Shown here: piece by piece, positions 13,853-16,250 of the stretch
Layout: every line of letters starts with the position of its first letter
Numbering within the stretch: the first letter of the stretch is position 1
The notes under the pieces: model-generated
What the model was told of the DNA's origin: nothing
What the model saw: the letters and a program-made list of their open reading frames with translations, nothing else
Database searches by the model: none
Made by a program: the position numbers and the translations under genes
Source: Zoogloeaceae bacterium
Lineage (GTDB): Bacteria > Pseudomonadota > Gammaproteobacteria > Burkholderiales > Rhodocyclaceae
Length of the DNA stretch: 16,250 bases
Assembly: GCA_031278735.1 (NCBI GenBank)
Contig: JAITJU010000183.1
Span: 1-16,250 of the forward strand
Direction: 5' to 3'

Positions 13853-15598
13853 ATGGGACATAATTTTTCGCTCATCACCACGATTGCGGTCGGCTTTGGC
13901 ATTGCGCTGGCGCTGGGCTTCTTGGCGACGCGCCTGCGCTTTTCCGCCATTGTCGGCTATCTCGTGGCGGGAGTAATCATCGGGCCGAGAACGCCAGGAT
14001 TCGTGGCGGATGTGGAAATGGCCGCGCAACTGGCGGAAATCGGCGTGATGTTGCTGATGTTTGGCGTGGGTCTGCATTTCTCGCCGGGCGATTTGTTGCG
14101 CGTGCGCCGCATCGCCATTCCCGGCGCGCTGACGCAGATGGGTCTGGCGACGGCGCTGGGCGCGGCGTTGGCCAGGTTTTGGGACTGGTCATGGGGCGAG
14201 GCGCTGGTATTGGGGTTGTCGCTGTCCTGCGCCAGCACCGTGGTGCTGTTGAAGGCGCTGGAGGCGCGGGACGCGCTGAAAACCATGAATGGCCATATCG
14301 CCGTGGGTTGGCTGGTCATGGAAGATTTGGCGACCGTGCTGGTGCTGGTGCTTTTGCCGCCGCTGGCGGATGTGCTGGGCGGCGCGGCGCATGCGGGCGC
14401 GGCGGCGGAAGGCTCGCTCGTCATGACGCTGATGCGCGTCCTCTTTGAAGTCGTCGCCTTCATCGCCCTGATGATGGTGGCCGGAAGACGCGCCGTGCCC
14501 TGGCTGTTGCGGCACGTGGCGCGCACGGGATCGCGCGAACTGTTCACCCTCGCCATCATCGCCGCCGCCATTGGCATTGCCTATGGCGCGGCGGCGATGT
14601 TCCACGTCTCCTTCGCGCTGGGCGCTTTTTTCGCGGGCATGGTGATGCGCGAATCTCCTTACAGCCACCGCGCCGCGCAAGAATCCCTGCCGCTGCGCGA
14701 CGCGTTTTCCGTGCTCTTTTTCGTCTCCGTGGGGATGCTCTTCAACCCGGGCATTCTCTTTTCCGCGCCCTGGCAACTCATAGGTGTGGTCGCCGTCATC
14801 ATTCTCGGCAAGGCGTTCGCGGCGATGGCGCTGGTGCTGGCCTTTCGCTATCCGCTCAATACCGCGCTGGTGGTGGCCGCCAGTCTGGCGCAGATTGGCG
14901 AATTCTCCTTCATCCTCGCGGGTCTGGGGACGAGCCTGAAGCTGTTGCCGTCCGACGGCATGAGCCTGATTCTGGCGGGCGCCCTGATTTCCATTGCCTT
15001 GAACCCCTTCGTTTTCGCCGCCATCGCACCCCTGCAGCGCTGGCTGCTGAAACGTTCGAGTCTGGCGCGGCGACTGGCGCGGCGGGAAGACCCGTTCGCG
15101 CAATTGCCGATGAGCACGGCGCGCAAATATCTGGAGGGGCAGGTGGTGCTGGTCGGTTTTGGGCGCATCGGCACCCGCATCGCCCGCGCGCTGGAAGCGG
15201 AGGATATTCCTTATGTGGTGGTCGAACAGAATCGCGAGCGCGTCGAAGACCTGCGCAAGCGCGGCCTGGCGGCGGTCTGCGGCGACGCGGCGGAACCAGC
15301 GGTGCTGATTCAGGCGCACATCGCCCGCGCCGCCATGCTGGTCATCGCCTCGCATACCCAGATGGACGTGCGCGCCATGACCGAGACCGCGCGCGCCCTG
15401 AATCCCGGCATCGGAATCGTGATCCGCACCCACAGCGAAGACGAAACCGGCCTCATGCGCCGCGATCATCTGGGCGCGGCATTCTTCGCGGATGAAGAAC
15501 TGGCGCGCGGCATGATTCGACACGTGCTGGAAGACTTCCGGAAACGGGAAATCATCAACGATCCGCCGGAGCTTTCCGGCGTCGGCCATGCCCCATAA
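13853..15598 (+). CDS. ybaL: CPA2 family cation:proton antiporter with TrkA-N domain (YbaL/Kef-type)
   Basis: Predicted inner-membrane K+ (or Na+)/H+ antiporter of the CPA2 family; 581 aa. The Na_H_exchanger domain spans about residues 8-395 with roughly 12 hydrophobic segments, including LRFSAIVGYLVAGVIIGP, the conserved acidic pair E157-D158 (WLVMEDLATVLVLV), and LAQIGEFSFILAGLG. A cytosolic RCK/TrkA-N domain at about 430-545 begins with the dinucleotide-binding signature GFGRIG (435-440) followed by VVVEQN. No TrkA-C domain is evident. Length and domain order match E. coli YbaL better than KefB/KefC, and no KefF/KefG subunit is nearby. A TTG two codons upstream is also open; neither start has a clear Shine-Dalgarno. 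The 3' end overlaps crcB by 11 bp. The transported ion cannot be deduced. Confidence 0.9.
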   Translation: MGHNFSLITTIAVGFGIALALGFLATRLRFSAIVGYLVAGVIIGPRTPGFVADVEMAAQLAEIGVMLLMFGVGLHFSPGDLLRVRRIAIPGALTQMGLATALGAALARFWDWSWGEALVLGLSLSCASTVVLLKALEARDALKTMNGHIAVGWLVMEDLATVLVLVLLPPLADVLGGAAHAGAAAEGSLVMTLMRVLFEVVAFIALMMVAGRRAVPWLLRHVARTGSRELFTLAIIAAAIGIAYGAAAMFHVSFALGAFFAGMVMRESPYSHRAAQESLPLRDAFSVLFFVSVGMLFNPGILFSAPWQLIGVVAVIILGKAFAAMALVLAFRYPLNTALVVAASLAQIGEFSFILAGLGTSLKLLPSDGMSLILAGALISIALNPFVFAAIAPLQRWLLKRSSLARRLARREDPFAQLPMSTARKYLEGQVVLVGFGRIGTRIARALEAEDIPYVVVEQNRERVEDLRKRGLAAVCGDAAEPAVLIQAHIARAAMLVIASHTQMDVRAMTETARALNPGIGIVIRTHSEDETGLMRRDHLGAAFFADEELARGMIRHVLEDFRKREIINDPPELSGVGHAP

Positions 15599-15971
15599 TT
15601 TCAGCCTCGCCGCCTTTCTCGGCGTTGGCGTCGGCGCGGCGCTGGGCGCGTGGCTGCGCTGGCTGCTGGGCGTTTTCCTCAATCCCCTGCTGCCCGCCAT
15701 TCCTCTGGGCACGCTGGCGGCAAACCTTCTGGGCGGTTATCTGGTGGGCGCGGCGGTAGGGTTTTTTCACCTGCACGCCGATGTCGCGCCCGCCCTGAAA
15801 CTCTTCGTCATTACCGGCGCGCTGGGCGGCCTGACCACGTTTTCCAGCTTTTCCGCCGAAACCGTCGAGCGCCTGCACTCCGGTCAATACGCCCTTGCCT
15901 TCACCCTGGCCGCGCTCCATCTGTTCGGCTCCCTCCTCATGACCTGGCTGGGTCTTGCCAGCGCCCGCTAG
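15588..15971 (+). CDS. crcB: Fluoride channel CrcB/Fluc
   Basis: Small inner-membrane fluoride exporter acting as an antiparallel dimer. The 127 aa form four hydrophobic helices (about 5-30, 38-61, 68-90 and 100-123). Family marks are GAWLRW (20-25, R24), the conserved asparagine N46 in GTLAANLLGG, and GGLTTFSSFS (80-89) holding the phenylalanine box of the pore. It starts inside the antiporter gene (11-bp overlap, different frame), so translation is likely coupled. The nearest GGAG is 17 bases upstream, too far to be ideal, which also points to coupling. No crcB-type fluoride riboswitch is seen before either gene. A single crcB gene implies a homodimer. Confidence 0.95.
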   Translation: MPHNFSLAAFLGVGVGAALGAWLRWLLGVFLNPLLPAIPLGTLAANLLGGYLVGAAVGFFHLHADVAPALKLFVITGALGGLTTFSSFSAETVERLHSGQYALAFTLAALHLFGSLLMTWLGLASAR

Positions 15972-16065
15972 CCGTTTTTCCCGCCTTTGGGCGCTGGCGT
16001 CGCGGAGATAAGCGCGGCGCGGATGCGAAATAATCGCCGTCTGGAGCGCGCGCGGACGATCCTCC

Positions 16066-16104
16066 GGCGACGGCGGGCTGTGCCGCCGGAACGTCGGCGT
16101 CGCC
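16066..16104. terminator. Nested inverted repeats between crcB and the SLC13 gene
   Basis: The outer arms GGCGACG (16066-16072) and CGTCGCC (16098-16104) are perfectly complementary. An inner stem CGGCGG (16071-16076) with CCGCCG (16083-16088) has a 6-nt loop. The two stems share two bases at the left arm, so they partly compete. They lie in the 140-bp convergent gap and may end transcription from both sides. There is no T tract. Confidence 0.4.
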
Positions 16105-16111
16105 GCCTGCG

Positions 16112-16250
16112 CTACCGCCAGACGAACCAGCCGAACAGACTGATGAGAATGACGGAAATAACGACCAGCCGGAAGCCGGCGCGGATCATGTCCCTTTGCT
16201 CGACGTGGCCGGAGCCGAGGATGATGGCGTTGGGCGGGGTGGCCACCGGC
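16112..16250 (-). CDS. SLC13/DASS family sodium:anion symporter, C-terminal end (cut by window edge)
   Basis: Only the last 45 residues are inside the window, ending with TAG at 16112-16114. They read PVATPPNAIILGSGHV, then EQRDMIRAGFRL, then a hydrophobic helix VVISVILISLFGWFVW. The PxATPPNAI...SG motif, a following Asp-Met and a last transmembrane helix are characteristic of the C-terminus of the divalent anion:Na+ symporter family (dicarboxylates, sulfate and similar). The substrate cannot be deduced from the fragment. The gene is convergent with crcB. The frame is clean with no stop before the edge. Confidence 0.8.
   Translation of the reverse strand, partial: PVATPPNAIILGSGHVEQRDMIRAGFRLVVISVILISLFGWFVWR

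Noticed and set aside
13651..13863. 70-codon open frame in the tlyA/antiporter gap
   Set aside because: No ribosome site, Pro/Arg/Cys-rich odd composition, and it overlaps the antiporter start.
14189..15712. 507-codon open frame on the minus strand opposite the antiporter and crcB genes
   Set aside because: It spans two well-supported genes and its translation is low-complexity His/Gln/Arg-rich.
1..16250. Mobile elements, CRISPR arrays or defence systems
   Set aside because: No transposase, integrase, terminal repeats, regularly spaced repeats or known defence domains were found; gene content is core metabolism throughout.

Overview
This GC-rich, densely packed window reads as chromosomal core genome from a betaproteobacterium. 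The evidence is the gene content and order: tyrS divergent from an M23 peptidase, a DUF6776 membrane protein / bactofilin / erpA run, the ychF-pth pair, and a glutamine-dependent nadE with an N-terminal nitrilase domain. A Rhodocyclales- or Nitrosomonadales-like member is my best guess at order level, which is inference only. I see no insertion sequence, phage gene, CRISPR array, tRNA or rRNA.

Layout. Positions 1-761 (-): 5' part of tyrS. 835-2151 (+): membrane-anchored M23 peptidoglycan peptidase. 2219-7359 (-): six genes in one direction, in transcription order a DUF4139/MuiA-like secreted protein, pth, ychF, DUF6776, bactofilin and erpA. Gaps between them are 18-111 bp, and erpA has a good promoter of its own. 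7360-7689: a 330-bp divergent control region with a promoter candidate for the DUF4139 gene, a CATAAT box inside a palindrome, and three 10-bp direct repeats on the pncB side. 7690-11923 (+): NAD salvage operon pncB, DUF1152 gene, unknown 95-aa gene, nadE, the last two overlapping. 11942-13632 (-): tlyA-metF, overlapping by 4 bp and convergent with nadE. 13853-15971 (+): a CPA2 cation/proton antiporter (ybaL/kef type) overlapping crcB, a fluoride channel. 16112-16250 (-): C-terminal end of an SLC13/DASS transporter.

How the genes work together. pncB makes nicotinate mononucleotide and nadE performs the last amidation to NAD, so the two unknown genes between them (DUF1152 and the 95-aa protein) are guilt-by-association candidates for a role in NAD metabolism. 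This is the most promising undescribed element here. ychF and pth both act on ribosome/translation quality. The bactofilin and its DUF6776 partner point to cell-envelope organisation, as does the M23 peptidase. tlyA consumes SAM and metF feeds the methyl cycle. The antiporter and crcB both handle ions at the inner membrane. Most genes are confidently recognised housekeeping genes; the novelty is in the NAD operon and its control region.
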